The notes: generated by a model not told the origin, from the sequence alone. Positions 22,658 through 34,900 are shown, numbered from the stretch's first letter. The stretch: DNA of 64,000 nucleotides from Hydractinia symbiolongicarpus (GCF_029227915.1 NC_079876.1:10602001-10666000), one strand, 5' to 3'. Numbers and translations: made by a program.

Positions 22658-22935
22658 AGGCTGAAATACACTATCATTTTTCAATGATCATTTTCCAATT
22701 ATCATTGAAAAATGACAGTGTATACAGAAGAAAATGTCATTTTTTACACTCTCATTTCCAATGATCCTTAAAAATGAAAAGTTGAAGATGTTCAACTTTT
22801 AATTTTTCAATGACATTTTTTTTCTATTGTTTTAAATCGAATCCATTGTTTTCGCACACGTGTTTGTTGCACGCGATATAGTTTTGGCGTAAACATTTTT
22901 GAAAACAAAGATTTGAACAAGTAATTCACCCGAGA

Positions 22936-23270
22936 ATGAAGACGCAAGAAGCGATCGAAATTTTTTTTGAGATTTGGAGAAGCCAGCCCAGTTTGTGGGA
23001 TGTTAAATCCCCGTTTTATAAGGACAGAAACGAGAAGGCAAAAAGTTATGAGATATTCAAAGGCAGACTAGGAATGGAAGGTTTGTGTTATTTCGAATGG
23101 TTTGGATGAGAAAAGAAAAACATGTATATTTTTATGATCTGTTTTTCTTTTTAGAGAAATTAGTGAGGAGTAAATTGAATACACTACGAAGTTATTTCAG
23201 CGCAGAATTGAAGAAAGTAAACAACAGCAAGAAAAGTGGAGCAGGACGAGATGATGTTTACGAAAGTTAA
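22936..23270 (+). pseudogene. Harbinger accessory MADF-domain (Myb-like) protein, truncated by a stop
   Basis: Exon 22936-23080 (donor GGAAG|GTTTGT) and exon 23155-23270 (acceptor TTTTTCTTTTTAG) join in phase. They give a MADF-like domain: FFEIWRSQPSLWDVKSPFYK, ...RLGMEEKLVRSKLNTLRSYF..., then ...GAGRDDVYES and TAA. After this stop the frame continues with WPYFQSLLFLRDSIV, the normal next segment of the domain (W-x2-F/Y..L.FL), so TAA is a premature nonsense codon. Proline-rich sequence at 23480-23682 (TPPIQSPIPRNS, PPFVSPPLSP) looks like the former C-terminal region. In intact Harbingers this protein helps the transposase bind DNA and enter the nucleus. Confidence 0.7.
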
Positions 23271-23717
23271 TGGCCATACTTTCAGTCCTTGCTATTCCTA
23301 CGTGACTCCATCGTCCCAAGAAAAACAACTTCTTCGATGGTGGGTATAAATTTCAGACAAATTTTTCTTGCCATGGAACAGCACCGGTGGAGTTAAAGTA
23401 CGCACAAAATTTATCCCCGATATCTTTCGCATCATTTCTGTAGTAGTTCAGATGAGATTACTCGCCGTAACCTCTTTCAGAACACCGCCCATTCAATCTC
23501 CGATCCCAAGGAACTCTTCAACACATGCCACACAAAATTACCCACCCTTTGTGTCTCCGCCGTTATCGCCTGTTTTACAGAATATGTACCGACACCCAGT
23601 GAACATATATCAAAACACTTATTACAGTCGAGAAAGTTTGTCAGATCTCAACCCAGAAGAGGGCTCACAAAGTGCAGGGTAATAATGTGTGACTGCTAGT
23701 TTAGTACGTTTGATAAA

Positions 23718-24178
23718 TTACTGAACGAAATATATATTTACCTTGAGGTATTTTTCTTTTAATCGCATGTAAATAGCTTCGTAAACTTCAGCGATGAACT
23801 GTGACAAAGTACTTTTGTGAACGCGAAATAAATACTGTAATTCGGTGTAATTTATCCCACATGAGAAAAACTTTAAAGTTGCAGCTACTTTGACTTTAGC
23901 AGGAATTGGGTCTCGCAAATGCGTTGTTTTTTTCTCAATGTCAACTTCTATGAGATTTAGGAGCTCCTCAAAAATATTCGGCGGCATTCTTAAAAATCGC
24001 GTATACTCTGCAATTTCCTCTACACGCAGTTAATACATGAGAGTATTGTGGATGCCAAGTTCATTTCGCCTATACGGCTTCACCCATACATTTCTTTGCA
24101 TTTTTTCCTATGTTTAGCTCTCTTTTTTGATAACATATGCACAACAAAAGCAGCTGCTATTTCTTCTTCAGAGTCCAT
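23718..24178 (-). pseudogene. HARBI1-like transposase remnant (N-terminal part only)
   Basis: The minus strand starts MDSEEEIAAAFVVHMLSKKR, shifts frame near 24110 into NVWVKPYRRNELGIHNTLMY, meets TAA, then continues LRVEEIAEYTRFLRMPPNIF and ...PIPAKVKVAATLKFFSCGIN... up to KEKYLK and a donor-like AAG|GTAAAT. This is the region before the DDE domain in HARBI1-type transposases, including the helix-turn-helix part. The catalytic exons are missing, replaced by the MADF gene region, so the product cannot be active. Confidence 0.75.
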
Positions 24179-24310
24179 GTTGCAAAGAAAACATTCTCAA
24201 GTTTCATGTTTTTAATGATAGTGTATTTGCGCCAAAATTTGTCATTTTTAATGTCATTGGAATGTAGCATTGGAAAATGATCATTGAAAAATGATAGTGT
24301 ATTTCAGCCT

Positions 24311-24600
24311 TTACAGTGGCCAAATAAAGACGTCTCTGAGAAGTGTCTTTTGAACGAGATTTTACTGGTCTTACAGAGACCAAATAAAGACGTCTTTGAG
24401 ACGAACATTTTAAACAAGATTTTATTGGTCTTACAGTGACGAAATAAAGACGTCTTTGAGACGTTTCTTTCGAACGAGATTTTACTGGTCTTACAGAGAC
24501 CAAATAAAGACGTCTGTGAAACGTTTTTTTAGTCAAAAGACGTCCGGACGAGTTAGAGACGAGAAAAGCCGTCTTTAAGAAGTCTTTGTGTTTACTGGGT
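24311..24600. repeat. minisatellite of ~60-bp units
   Basis: Units share CGAGATTTTACTGGTCTTACAG, AGACCAAATAAAGACGTC and TTTGAGACGTTTCTTT, with starts near 24355, 24415 and 24475 plus partial units at both ends. Each unit has the palindrome AAAGACGTCTTT and the inverted pair GGTCT/AGACC. On the minus strand the units create a spurious repeated peptide (RRLYLVSVRPVKS), which I do not consider a gene. Confidence 0.75.
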
Positions 24601-25110
24601 AGGTGGGTGGTTGGATTGAGTATGGATGTACTGAATGATGCTGTCAGGTTTGCTGTATGGTGTAAAGGTTCCATTGTCGAGATTTTGCGTGATGTCTACA
24701 AAATTCACAATTTTCTTATTGCATTCAATAACAATTTTTAAACCGCATTCTTGGAATAATGCTTGTATTTTCTTTTTGATGCGTTCCATCGCAGGTCCGC
24801 TGGTGTCTTTAAATGCGGCAAGACCATCATCACGGTACAATCCCACATTGTTAGGGTGAATTGCGTTTATCTTGTTTAACATGAACAATCCAACTTCGCA
24901 AACGTCGGCACCGTTATATGCACCCATCGTCACGTCGAACAATTCTCCTCCCTTCTTCATCCACGTTTGTTTGCTAGTGTCGAATAGAAGCGATTTTTGC
25001 GCATGAAAGATGGCTTTTATATCATCTTCTTTTATCTCTAAGTGTTGGGTAGCATAATGAATTGCGTCTGATAATAATGGTTTTGTTATTGAAGGATAAA
25101 AGTTAAAATA
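24592..25110 (-). pseudogene. reverse transcriptase fragment of the YRDD type (Penelope-like?)
   Basis: The minus-strand frame reads [20 protein letters not shown] at its upstream end, then [20 protein letters not shown], the catalytic box [31 protein letters not shown] and [20 protein letters not shown], with a SNHPPTQ end. These are the palm motifs of a reverse transcriptase with YRDD at the active site, a type common in cnidarians. It is cut at the upstream side by the TA microsatellite and at the downstream side by the minisatellite, so both ends are lost. The Penelope-like assignment rests on the final SNHPP motif and is tentative. Confidence 0.65.
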
Positions 25111-25112
25111 TT

Positions 25113-25435
<323 letters not shown>

Positions 25436-25439
25436 ATAT

Positions 25440-27540
25440 TTATTTATATATATTTATAAAAGTTAAAATATTTATAAATATATGTATTTGCTTAAACTAT
25501 ATAAGTGTAAAAGTAGGTAAGTTTCTTCACTTTTCTGTTGTTATGTGTAAGAAGTGACTTAAGAGACCATAATCCTGGGACCCTGTAAAAATATTACAAA
25601 AATATCGCTTTTATTTATGGGATCATTGGGTAAATGGAATATTTTGATGCGTGTGGTGACACTTTTCATTATTGACCATAAACCAGACCTCTTAATCATA
25701 AAGTAATTTGCAAACTTTGGTTCCGGATGATAAGACATTACTATACAAAAGTCAGTTGATGTGCATTCCATTTGTAATTGAGTTTGAATGAAGTAACCAG
25801 AACCTTTTCAAATAATCTCTAAAGGACCTCCTGAATTGGTTGCTCTTGTTTTAACTTCCAACATTAAACCAGAACAAAGTTAGTCCATCAGGACTAGCAC
25901 CATAAATTTTTCTGTAGATGATCCACTGGTAATTGTCTAAGTTACTTTGGTTGTTAAAAGTAGCTCATCTTCATAATGGTGACATCTAAGAAATTTTTTA
26001 AGTTTGTATATAATAGATCACTCTCTTGTAAATCTTTCTTTACCAATTTCCAATATGTGTCAAATTTTTTGTTTCCGTATATTCCAAGTAATGCAGGCTA
26101 ACGACTACCTGTTATTTTATTTTTTCTAAGTGACATTTGTAACCATTGCCATAATTCGAACTTATAGTTGGATGAATTGGCTCTGTACTTGTGATTTAGA
26201 TCTTAATGTTATTTTTATTTTGTTTTAACTGTTGCTGAGTACTATGTAAAATGTGCTTATAATTTTTAGTTTTAGGAGATTCACTCGTACATTTTGTAAA
26301 AGTAATTTTTCTGTTATCAATTGCACAGTTAATACTTTCTTGAATATTTACAATTTTTGTAGTTGGAATTTGGACAACACTGCTATCATAAGTTTTAAGT
26401 GCAATAATGGTCAGTTAAACTTACTTCAGAAAGTCTAGTGTATTTAAATTATAGATGTTCTTTGAAAGATAAATTTATGAAAGATGTAAGACTTCACAGC
26501 AATGTTGTTCAAATGGCTTCTCAATTTTTTACTTTATTCTATTTTTTATTTAAATTACGTCAAGCTTAAAAGATGAATTTTCAGGATCAGCAGGAATCAT
26601 TGCAGCATAGCTAATCTTATCTGACCGTGTTCTTGCTGATTTCAGTTTAATCATGTGAAGGCATCACAGGAGTTGATCCTTTTATTGTTTTTGGATGTCA
26701 CTTTTGTAATTGCTCAGTACATGTTAATGACAGTATTTTTTTCGTTACTTGTATAAAAATATTTTAGATAAAGCAAAAAGCTAGTACGTAACAACGTAAA
26801 CCGCAAACTCCAACTGGGCAGTCATAATGCCCAGTTGGAAGTAACTACTGGCATCTTAACCATGAGATTTTTTAATTAATGCTTGAAAAAAATATCTCTC
26901 TCTGAATGCTTAAGTGTTTTTACTGATACTATTTTTCGGCTGGTAAGCATTTTGTAATCATTTAGCTGTTGCCCTATACTATCGTTTGTTGAAAGCATAA
27001 TCTGAAAATATTAAGGAAGTCACTTTGGGGTACAAACCTTCACTTGGGTCATATGGAGTTGTTTTTAAGGAATATTAAAAGGTATAAGACTGTTGGAAGA
27101 CTAATCATTCCTTTCTGTCTTCTTTCTCAATGTCTGAGCTAATGATGGATATAAACTAAACCTGTTAACCGTAATTCGTAGTTCATGGTCAGAGCCAGTT
27201 GTGGATAGAACACACTCGACAAGCTAAGTAAAACATTCTCCTTTCTTTTTAAGTGACATTCTTGTATTTATCGATACAGTAAAATAGATACAAACTATTT
27301 TATTGAGCCCTGAAAAAAAAAAAATAATAATAACTTAAATATTTTAAAAAGGTAAAAAAGGTTTTGATAAAAACAATTAAAAGCATCATTAATAACTTCC
27401 TTCATTTAGTAGAGATACATTTAGTAGTATTAAATATACTATGTGTCAAAATATTTTAAAAATTTCTCAGAAGGTCTCGCATAAGTAATTCGTTAAAATT
27501 AATCCTTCATTAAGCATTCAGAGGAAGATATTTTTGTCAA
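25440..27540. other. intergenic, no gene recognised
   Basis: AT-rich, no convincing exon on either strand. It contains the perfect hairpin at 26809-26839 listed separately. Confidence 0.45.
26809..26839. repeat. perfect 12-bp inverted repeat (hairpin)
   Basis: TCCAACTGGGCA, a 7-base loop GTCATAA, then TGCCCAGTTGGA. The arms are GC-richer than the surroundings and have no mismatch. No T run follows that would suggest a Pol III terminator. Confidence 0.7.
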
Positions 27541-27544
27541 GGCA

Positions 27545-27787
27545 TTAATAAAATTCCTTAAAACATTTGGCACCATGGAAGAAGAAACTTTTCTTTGAAA
27601 TTTCCAATTTTACTCTAGGTAGACGTATGATGGTGTTTTTATTAATAGTGTTGTTTGACATAGTATCAAAATAATTCTTCAAATGTTCACACACGTCTCT
27701 AGTAATACATTTAAACACATGTTGACAAATACTTTTTCGCATCACATAAGCAATCGTTGGAATGGTTTCGTAGCAGGTTTTCCACAA
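27545..27787 (-). pseudogene. possible 3' remnant of a LINE reverse transcriptase ORF
   Basis: The frame reads RDVCEHLKNYFDTMSNNTIN followed by TIIRLPRVKLEISKKSFFFH and GAKCFKEF. Many LINE ORF2 proteins end with a segment of the form RLPR...KKSFxFxGAxLWNxLP, and this matches that pattern with the WN replaced. No catalytic motif is present, so the assignment is tentative. Confidence 0.4.
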
Positions 27788-27899
27788 AAAATGATACAGA
27801 CTGCCCTCTATGAAAGTAAGAAGGTGTGTTACTATGCTAGAGAAAATTTGCGTTTTTATTTTTGCATATTCCGTTTTCTTAGTTTTGTTTTTGGCATTT

Positions 27900-28713
27900 A
27901 ATAAGTTAAAGATAAAAAAGGCAAAATAAAAGGACTGTTAACTTTTCTTAATATATAGTTAATCTAAAATATTTTCGGCTTCCTCGTTTCCAAACCTTAT
28001 TATGGAGCATTTGAAAGAGCTCTGAGGAGGAAAGTAATCATGTTAGTACAGTAATTTTCCGTGGGTTGTTTTTTTCTGATTTTAATGAAGCTTTTTCAAG
28101 GAAACCATAGTAAACCAATTATACTTTATTGTTTTTTTGTGAAGATATGTTAATAGAACATAAACGTTTTCGAGAAACAAATCTGCCAAGTTTCGTTTCG
28201 GTGACTTACCGTCGCTGATGGTGTTAGTTGATCCTCTACGACTAAGAAACTTTTGATTGACGTAATTAAGAGTGTCAGATTTGCTTGGTGTATGCTTTTG
28301 TTTGTTTGTTTATTTATTTTATTATTTACCTATTAAGTTAGTTATTTATGTTTATCGTTTCTCGCATTTGCTTGTTAGTGATCATTTTTTATGCTTATGT
28401 TCGCTTACAGAGAATAACAAGGGATTATTACATAGTAAATTGTAAATGGAGAATTTAAAGGCGAATTAGCCGCGAAATGTGTTCTTCATTTTTTTTGATT
28501 TCCACGAGAAACAAAAAACATATTCATCACTCATTTTTCCCTAAGAATAACCAATAAAGACTGCGTACTGATTTGTTAAAAGTTCACAGTAAAACATTCC
28601 GCCTTAATGTATATAATCTCCCTTAGAAGCAACATGATGTATACGAGTTTGAAATACGACACCATACTTTATTATTATCACTATTTTTTTTAGTAAAAGT
28701 ACAAAACTGTGGA
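27900..28713. other. upstream region of the Nudix gene
   Basis: No coding exon is visible. A polypyrimidine tract ending CTATTTTTTTTAG at about 28692 could be the acceptor of a leader intron just before the Nudix start codon. Confidence 0.4.
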
Positions 28714-29613
28714 ATGTCGGATTTCGTGCAAGGAATACTTAAACTTCAAACTGGCAGTGTAAACTTTGAGAGCAAATTGCAAGATCACCCACCATGCGTG
28801 CATGGAGAGAACTTAATATATATCGTGTCCGCCATTTTGATTAAAGAAGAGAAAATTTTGTTAGTAAGTGAAAACAGACCGGAGTGTTATGGGGCATGGT
28901 ATTTACCGGCTGGCAAAGTGGAAAAAAACGAAACTTTAGAAAGCGCCTTCGAGAGGGAATTAGTTGAAGAGAGTTTTATTCAAGGTAAGGCTGACCACTT
29001 GCTTAGCATTGATCATGATTTATTTGGAAGATGGTTTCGATACAATTTCATTGGTCATTCAGTCGGTGGTCGACTAAAAACATTGGAAGACCAAGATAAG
29101 GAGTCGCTTGAAGCAAAATGGTTTCCTATCAGTGATGTCTTAAACGGTGCTCTAGATCTTCGGTGCAGTGATATTTTGCACGTGATAAAAGACGCAGTAA
29201 ACTGGTTGTCGGCCGACAAATCAATTCAACACATTAAATCGTTGCCGATTCAAGCGCCTTATACGCATCATATACAACGACTTATTATTATTGACGCGCG
29301 GCAGAGGGATAACATTCGTCTGGCGTTAGTAAAGACGTTAAATATTCTTCCATGGGAGGGACTGACGCAAAGAGTTGAAGCTTCGCTGAATAGTGTGTTC
29401 ACGTCGAAAACATTTCGTTTGAAAAGGCTAGGTATGTTGTCAATCGAACACCTTCCAAACAAGAAAAAACCCTCTGATGGAGTGTGTTTTAATATATTGT
29501 TTAGAGTGGAGGAGGGAGAGGAAAACGAATCGTTTGACTGGATTGTTTTAGACGAAAATTTAAAAATCATATTTGAACAGATATGTGCCAGTAATTCGTT
29601 TATAATTTTTTAA
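28714..29613 (+). CDS. NUDT18: Nudix hydrolase of the NUDT18 (MTH3) type, single exon
   Basis: 299 residues, near the 323 of the human protein. NUDT18 removes phosphate from oxidised nucleoside diphosphates such as 8-oxo-dGDP, keeping them out of the nucleotide pool. The N-terminal part before the Nudix fold contains CVHGENLIYIVSAILIKEEK, then LLVSENRPECYGAWYLPAGK. The Nudix box lies at residues 67-89: G67, E73, R81-E82 and E85-E86, so the metal-binding acidic residues are all kept. The box normally ends EExGU; here it reads EESFI, with Phe88 in place of Gly. A second region of about 150 residues (IDARQRDNIRLALVKTL...) follows, as in NUDT18. The start codon is the first in-frame ATG after a possible leader-intron acceptor. 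Orthology is inferred from architecture. Confidence 0.85.
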   Translation: MSDFVQGILKLQTGSVNFESKLQDHPPCVHGENLIYIVSAILIKEEKILLVSENRPECYGAWYLPAGKVEKNETLESAFERELVEESFIQGKADHLLSIDHDLFGRWFRYNFIGHSVGGRLKTLEDQDKESLEAKWFPISDVLNGALDLRCSDILHVIKDAVNWLSADKSIQHIKSLPIQAPYTHHIQRLIIIDARQRDNIRLALVKTLNILPWEGLTQRVEASLNSVFTSKTFRLKRLGMLSIEHLPNKKKPSDGVCFNILFRVEEGEENESFDWIVLDENLKIIFEQICASNSFIIF

Positions 29614-29702
29614 ATGTTACAAATCGCATTTTAACTAAAAGTTTTTTTCACCAGTTTTAATATTTCTTAAATTTTATTTTTAGTGAGACTTTGAAAATAC
29701 GT

Positions 29703-30006
<304 letters not shown>

Positions 30007-30056
30007 TATTCACAGTTACTCTCCTGACCGAAAACAGTACCGAATCCTACTGTTTT

Positions 30057-30175
30057 AGGTTACGTTTTCTACGTCGGTTACCTTTCCTACGTACGACGGT
30101 TACGTTTCCTACCCAGCAGTAGGTTACGCTTAGGTTACGTCGGTTACCCACGACATGGTGGTTACGTTTTCTACG
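30057..30175. repeat. GGTTACG-rich irregular repeat
   Basis: At least seven copies of GGTTAC in about 115 bases, often extended as AGGTTACGTTTTCTACGTC, with irregular spacing. AGGTTACGTTTTCTAC at 30057 recurs exactly, inverted, at 38314-38329. Confidence 0.6.
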
Positions 30176-31956
30176 TCAACGCGCATGTGCAAATATTAAA
30201 AATAAATCATAAGGGCGGCTTGCGGCGTGAAAGATACTCTCAGTTAAGGATTGTTGTTGTTGTTTTTTAATCATATCAATCAGATATAAGAAACACAAAA
30301 GCTTTTTTTCTTTGGTAAGTTTTATTTTGTCATTTAACAGTTTTAAATGTTGTAAATGCTTATGTAAATATATTTTTTGTGGGCAACCAAAGTGCATAGC
30401 TAGGTAACGTTTTGTAGCTAGTAACACCCCAAATAGCAATCTGAACTTTTTAGGTTTGTTCAATGAAATAACATTAGTAGAATTAAAGAGCTATAGCTAT
30501 GGTCATTTAACAATAGCATTATGTTTCTTGGTAGTCTTTTTGTGTAGTTAAGTATATTGCTGTAGTGTGTTTTTATATAGTCCTTATTCTCATGTTGGTA
30601 TTTTGATATGACCTCTGAGCGTTTGTTTAAAAGCTCATTTTATTTTCACTAAATTTATTCTTACTTATGTTTTTCTTGTTTCTTTAAAGACAATAGCCAT
30701 GCTTGAAGTTGTTTTTCGAGAGACTCACACCTATTTGTTTTTAAAACATTTTGTTTATTTTTCTCTTGTTTTTTAAAAATAATGACCATGCTTGAAGTTG
30801 TTTTTCTGGAGACCCCACACACTTGTTATAAACAACCAGTGTTGTTTATAGATATATTATTCCTAATCAAAATGATATCAAATCATAACAAAAGCTGTTA
30901 TAAATTATTGTTAAAAAAGTGTGTTGTCTGTTGTACCCATGCTTTCAAAGAACTTATATCACCGGTTTTTATTATGATAATTTAGTTAAGTACACAATTA
31001 AGCTTTCTTTTATATCACACTGCAGTTGTGCTTTGCTCAAGTATTTCATATATATTTTACATTGTCAGAATAAAAAAAATCATTTTTCAAGTTGGAATTG
31101 TCAAAGCAGGTCACAAGAAAAGTAGGAAGCATATTTTATCATGAGTTTTGGTAATAGTAAGGTAAACAACAGTCTTTTGTGTGTATACACCTATTATATA
31201 TATACTATTATATACCTTTTTCTTGTTCTTAACAGTATATTATTATTTCTAGGAAGTTTTGTATCGACAATTAGTGAAAATATATACGTGTACAATTTCT
31301 GCAAAAGTCAATTTGTGAAAATAAGTCTTTCCTGCAAAAAGGTTTATTTGTTAAAATTAGTCAACATGAATTTTTAGCAAAACAAAAAGATTTCTGAATC
31401 TTGTAAGCAGCTTTAATTGAAAGCTATATAAATCCCAAATAATTTATAAGGACCTAAACTAAAATTTCAAACTAATTCACTGCAAAGCAAGTTGAAATTA
31501 TTCGTTTCAAACATTTATTTCAAAAATAAATTTTTGAAATTTTTTAAAATGACTAATTTGTGAAAATTATTCTTTACGGAAGGTAATTTTTAATATAATT
31601 AATATAAACTGGCTAATATAATTAATATATTTAATATAAACTGAATTATATACAGAAATATCATATTCCACATATTATGGAATCACACAATCCATACTCA
31701 CATCATCATCATCATTCTCGGCTTAACGTCCGTTTTCCATGCTAGCATGGGTTGGACGGGGTATATTAATGACCCTCTTCCAATCTGATCTAGACTGTGT
31801 TAGATCTAAACTCAACTTCCTTTGTATCAACTCACCTTTTTAACATATTTTTAAAACTATATGTAGCTGTGTGGATGTCTTTTTAATACAGTTGGCACAA
31901 AGTGTGTGAATTTTTTTTTGACAATGGTAAATATATGTGTATACATTTTAATATAG
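30176..31956. other. intergenic with a local tandem duplication
   Basis: No gene recognised. At about 30688-30735 and 30778-30825 a segment containing CCATGCTTGAAGTTGTTTTT is duplicated at a spacing of about 89 bases, with diverged continuation. The conserved palindrome at 31701-31760 is listed separately. Confidence 0.45.
31701..31760. repeat. CATCAT-run plus CCATGCTAGCATGG palindrome element
   Basis: (CAT)5 is followed by TCTCGGCTTAACGTCCGTTTTC, then the 14-bp palindrome CCATGCTAGCATGG and GTTGGACGG. CGTCC and GGACG close an outer stem around it. I recall very similar sequence in the genomes of molluscs and other invertebrates, where it behaves as a dispersed repeat; that recollection is not checked here. 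Confidence 0.55.
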
Positions 31957-34900
31957 CGAAATCTTCATGAATCATTTGTATTGGGTGGTACCATAACAGT
32001 TATTACAAGGAATGGGACTGATGGCCTATCCTATTATCTTGGGAAAAAAATGGTAACAATTGGAAAGTAAGTATGGCACACATTTTTCTAAACACATTGT
32101 TACTTATTATAATTTTTTATAACAAAATAAGGAAATTTTCAGCTAGGTTTTTTGTCAAATTTTATAGTGATGTTGATAGTGACATCAGGGTACGAATTAA
32201 AAATGTTGAGGCGCTTCATTGCAAATTAAAAGTCATTGGAAAAAACGATGAAAGTCTTTCTTTTATTGTCAGGTCTATAATCAGTTTTTGATATTGTTTG
32301 TTTCAGGTTGAAACATCGTCTACGTCAAATAGTTTAGAAAGGTATGTTCATTTCTTTTTTAATATGTACTGAAATTGCTGTATAACCATCTAATTTAAGA
32401 TTAAATTAAGAATTGAAGTTGCGCATATAAGAAAGAGTCTGCAGCCTTAACTGTTACTAATTTTAGATTCCTTAAATTCTTTTATCCTTGCCTTAGTATG
32501 TTGATGAGAGAAAATATCAGGTTGAAGAAGAAAATTTCAGAGCTCGAGAACCAACTTTCAACAGACTCTACAAGCTTACCTATAGAAAAGTATGATTTTT
32601 ACTGCCATATACTATTTACAACATGTAGATTTTTTGTTTCTCGTATCTCCTTTATTCGAATTATATTATTAATGTATTCAAATTATTATTTGAAAGTAAA
32701 AGAGAAAAAAAATTAGCTAAACCAGAAATTCGAACAAAAATATTCTGCAAAAGCTTCATTCTGCCGAAAATCTTAGTTTAAATGTAATATATTCCTGCGA
32801 AATTCAACTTGTGCAAGACATATTGCAATTAAAATACTAAGAAGAAATTTCTGTTTCCCACCGTTTTCTTGCAGTCTCAAACTATGTTAATTTAATTGTT
32901 TGAATTGTTTCATAGAAACCGCAAAAAATGTCCATTACAGTCATGTGATAGTTGTGTTACAAATTTATCTCGGCACATGATAGAAGTACACTATTGGCCC
33001 CAGAGTAAGGCAAAATATTGCGTTGGCATATACGGATTGAGGAAACCAGGTGTTAGGTTTTAGGTTGTCGAAACAAAAGAATGAGTTTGCACCTCCAAGA
33101 CGTCCACAAACTATCAAAAGGACCTTACTATTATAGTATGTTGAAATTAGCCAGGGTGTGTGACGTTGCATCAAACAACGAAGTACACATATGACATCCA
33201 TCCCTGCCAAGCATGTCGCCACTGATGATCGCCACTGATCCGAAGTAACAGATTCGGATAGTGACATGGAAGATGACGAAGTGGTTGACTCTGCTGAAAT
33301 TTTAGAGAGGTTTGTGACATATAAAATTTCAGTTGATGGAGGGAAGAGTTGCCAAAAGAGTGCTATTCAGTCAAAGCAGCAATTGAGAGATATTTGGGCA
33401 GCTTTGGATTCCTCATATCCCAGTGATTTAGTCAGAAAATATAAAATTCGCGACACCTTTTTGACAACGTATGCCGAAAAGACAAAGGAATACAAAGCTT
33501 TAACCATTAAACGGTATATTTTGTCACTGCCACACTTCTATGACTTTCTCCTTACTGAGGAGATCCATCTACCTGGAATAGCACCAGATATGATTTTAAG
33601 GATGAAAGTTAGTGTATCTCGATGGAGCAAATCTAATAATGGAACGGTAGAGATATAGCAGCTTGAGAGACAGATGGAGGAGCAACAAGTGCTTATCACG
33701 CCTGAGCAGATCCAACGGTATGAGGAGTCTGCCAGTGCAAAGGAGGCTATCTCGATAATTAAAAATTTTCGTAGCCCTTACCGAGAAAACACCTTGTCTC
33801 GTCAAGAATATGCGTGTATACGGGATTTTCTCATAACGGAAATAACTATAATTAATTGTCAGAGGTCTGGCGTACCTAGCAACATGAACATCGATGAGGT
33901 GAAGGCTGCTGTATTTCGTGATGGTAAATATATTATTAAAGTAAAACGTCACAAGACATTTAGGAAACACGGTCCTGTTAATCTGTGTACGAGAGAAACC
34001 TTCTACCAACAGCTCTTAATTTTTTTCGATTCAATTCGCAGTCAGATACACAGTGACTTTGAAAATGTTTTTGTTTCATATAATGGCAAGATGTTAGAAT
34101 CTGGAGCAATATCGAAACAAATTAATAGCACTTGGAAAAGGTCCGGTGTTTATGGTGAAAATGATCCGCCAGTGAGGAAAAACATCACTTCAAATATATT
34201 TTAAAAGTCTGGATCCACATTCATTGAAGATAAAAATCCAAGTGAAGCTCCATATGTTGCTAACCTGTTGACGCACTCTGAGAGCACCTCAAAAAATACT
34301 ACCGTTTGATAGAAAAGGAAAAGTATGCCCTTAAGGGTACAGCTGCCTTGGAGGAAACTTTCAACAAACGTGGCAAAACAAATATTTACGAAAAAAAGAA
34401 AACGTGGACTGATGCCGAAGTCGGGGAGTTGGAGACTCTATTTAAGCAGTTTTTGACTGCGAAATCTGTCAGAATTGGCGATGTACGTAATCTACGTGAA
34501 AAGTTTATCCATCTTATTCATTTGTCTGATAGGCAGATTTTAGATAAATTGAAAAGCTACTGGCGCTATGGAGTCACGGAAGAGGAGAAAGGTAGGTTAA
34601 AACTATCACATTTTTCTTCTTATATGTTGTATTGGTGACTTTTATTTGTTTTACGTTAGTATAAATATAAAGATTTTCATGAAAATTGTGCCTGTTTTTT
34701 TAATAAATTTAAAAGAATTCATTTCCTATCTTTTAATAGATGGTAATGATGCTGTTGACAACTCAATGCTCCTCTATTGCAACTGAATACAAACAATCTG
34801 TGTCAAAAGGAGGTATGTTTGTGTTGTGCTACTTGCTAGCTTAATTGATTTTGAAAAAAGCGCTGAAGCTTTCACAGGCAGAAACTCGCGAAATGCAATT

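Larger units (their letters stand above)
22658..24310. mobile_element. PIF/Harbinger DNA transposon, non-autonomous derivative
   Basis: The 1653-bp element has inverted termini of over 40 bp starting AGGCTGAAATACACTATCAT, matching the reverse complement of the right end. It is flanked by TTA on both sides (22655-22657 and 24311-24313), the 3-bp target duplication typical of Harbinger elements. It carries the two genes expected of the superfamily: a Myb/MADF-type protein on plus and the N-terminal part of a HARBI1-like transposase on minus. Both are damaged, and the DDE catalytic exons are absent. The subterminal region has extra inverted copies of the TCATTTTTCAATGAT motif. Confidence 0.85.

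Noticed and set aside
24204-24674. Repeated basic peptide (RRLYLVSVRPVKS) frame
   Set aside because: It is a by-product of the ~60-bp minisatellite; the unit length is a multiple of three, which keeps the frame open.
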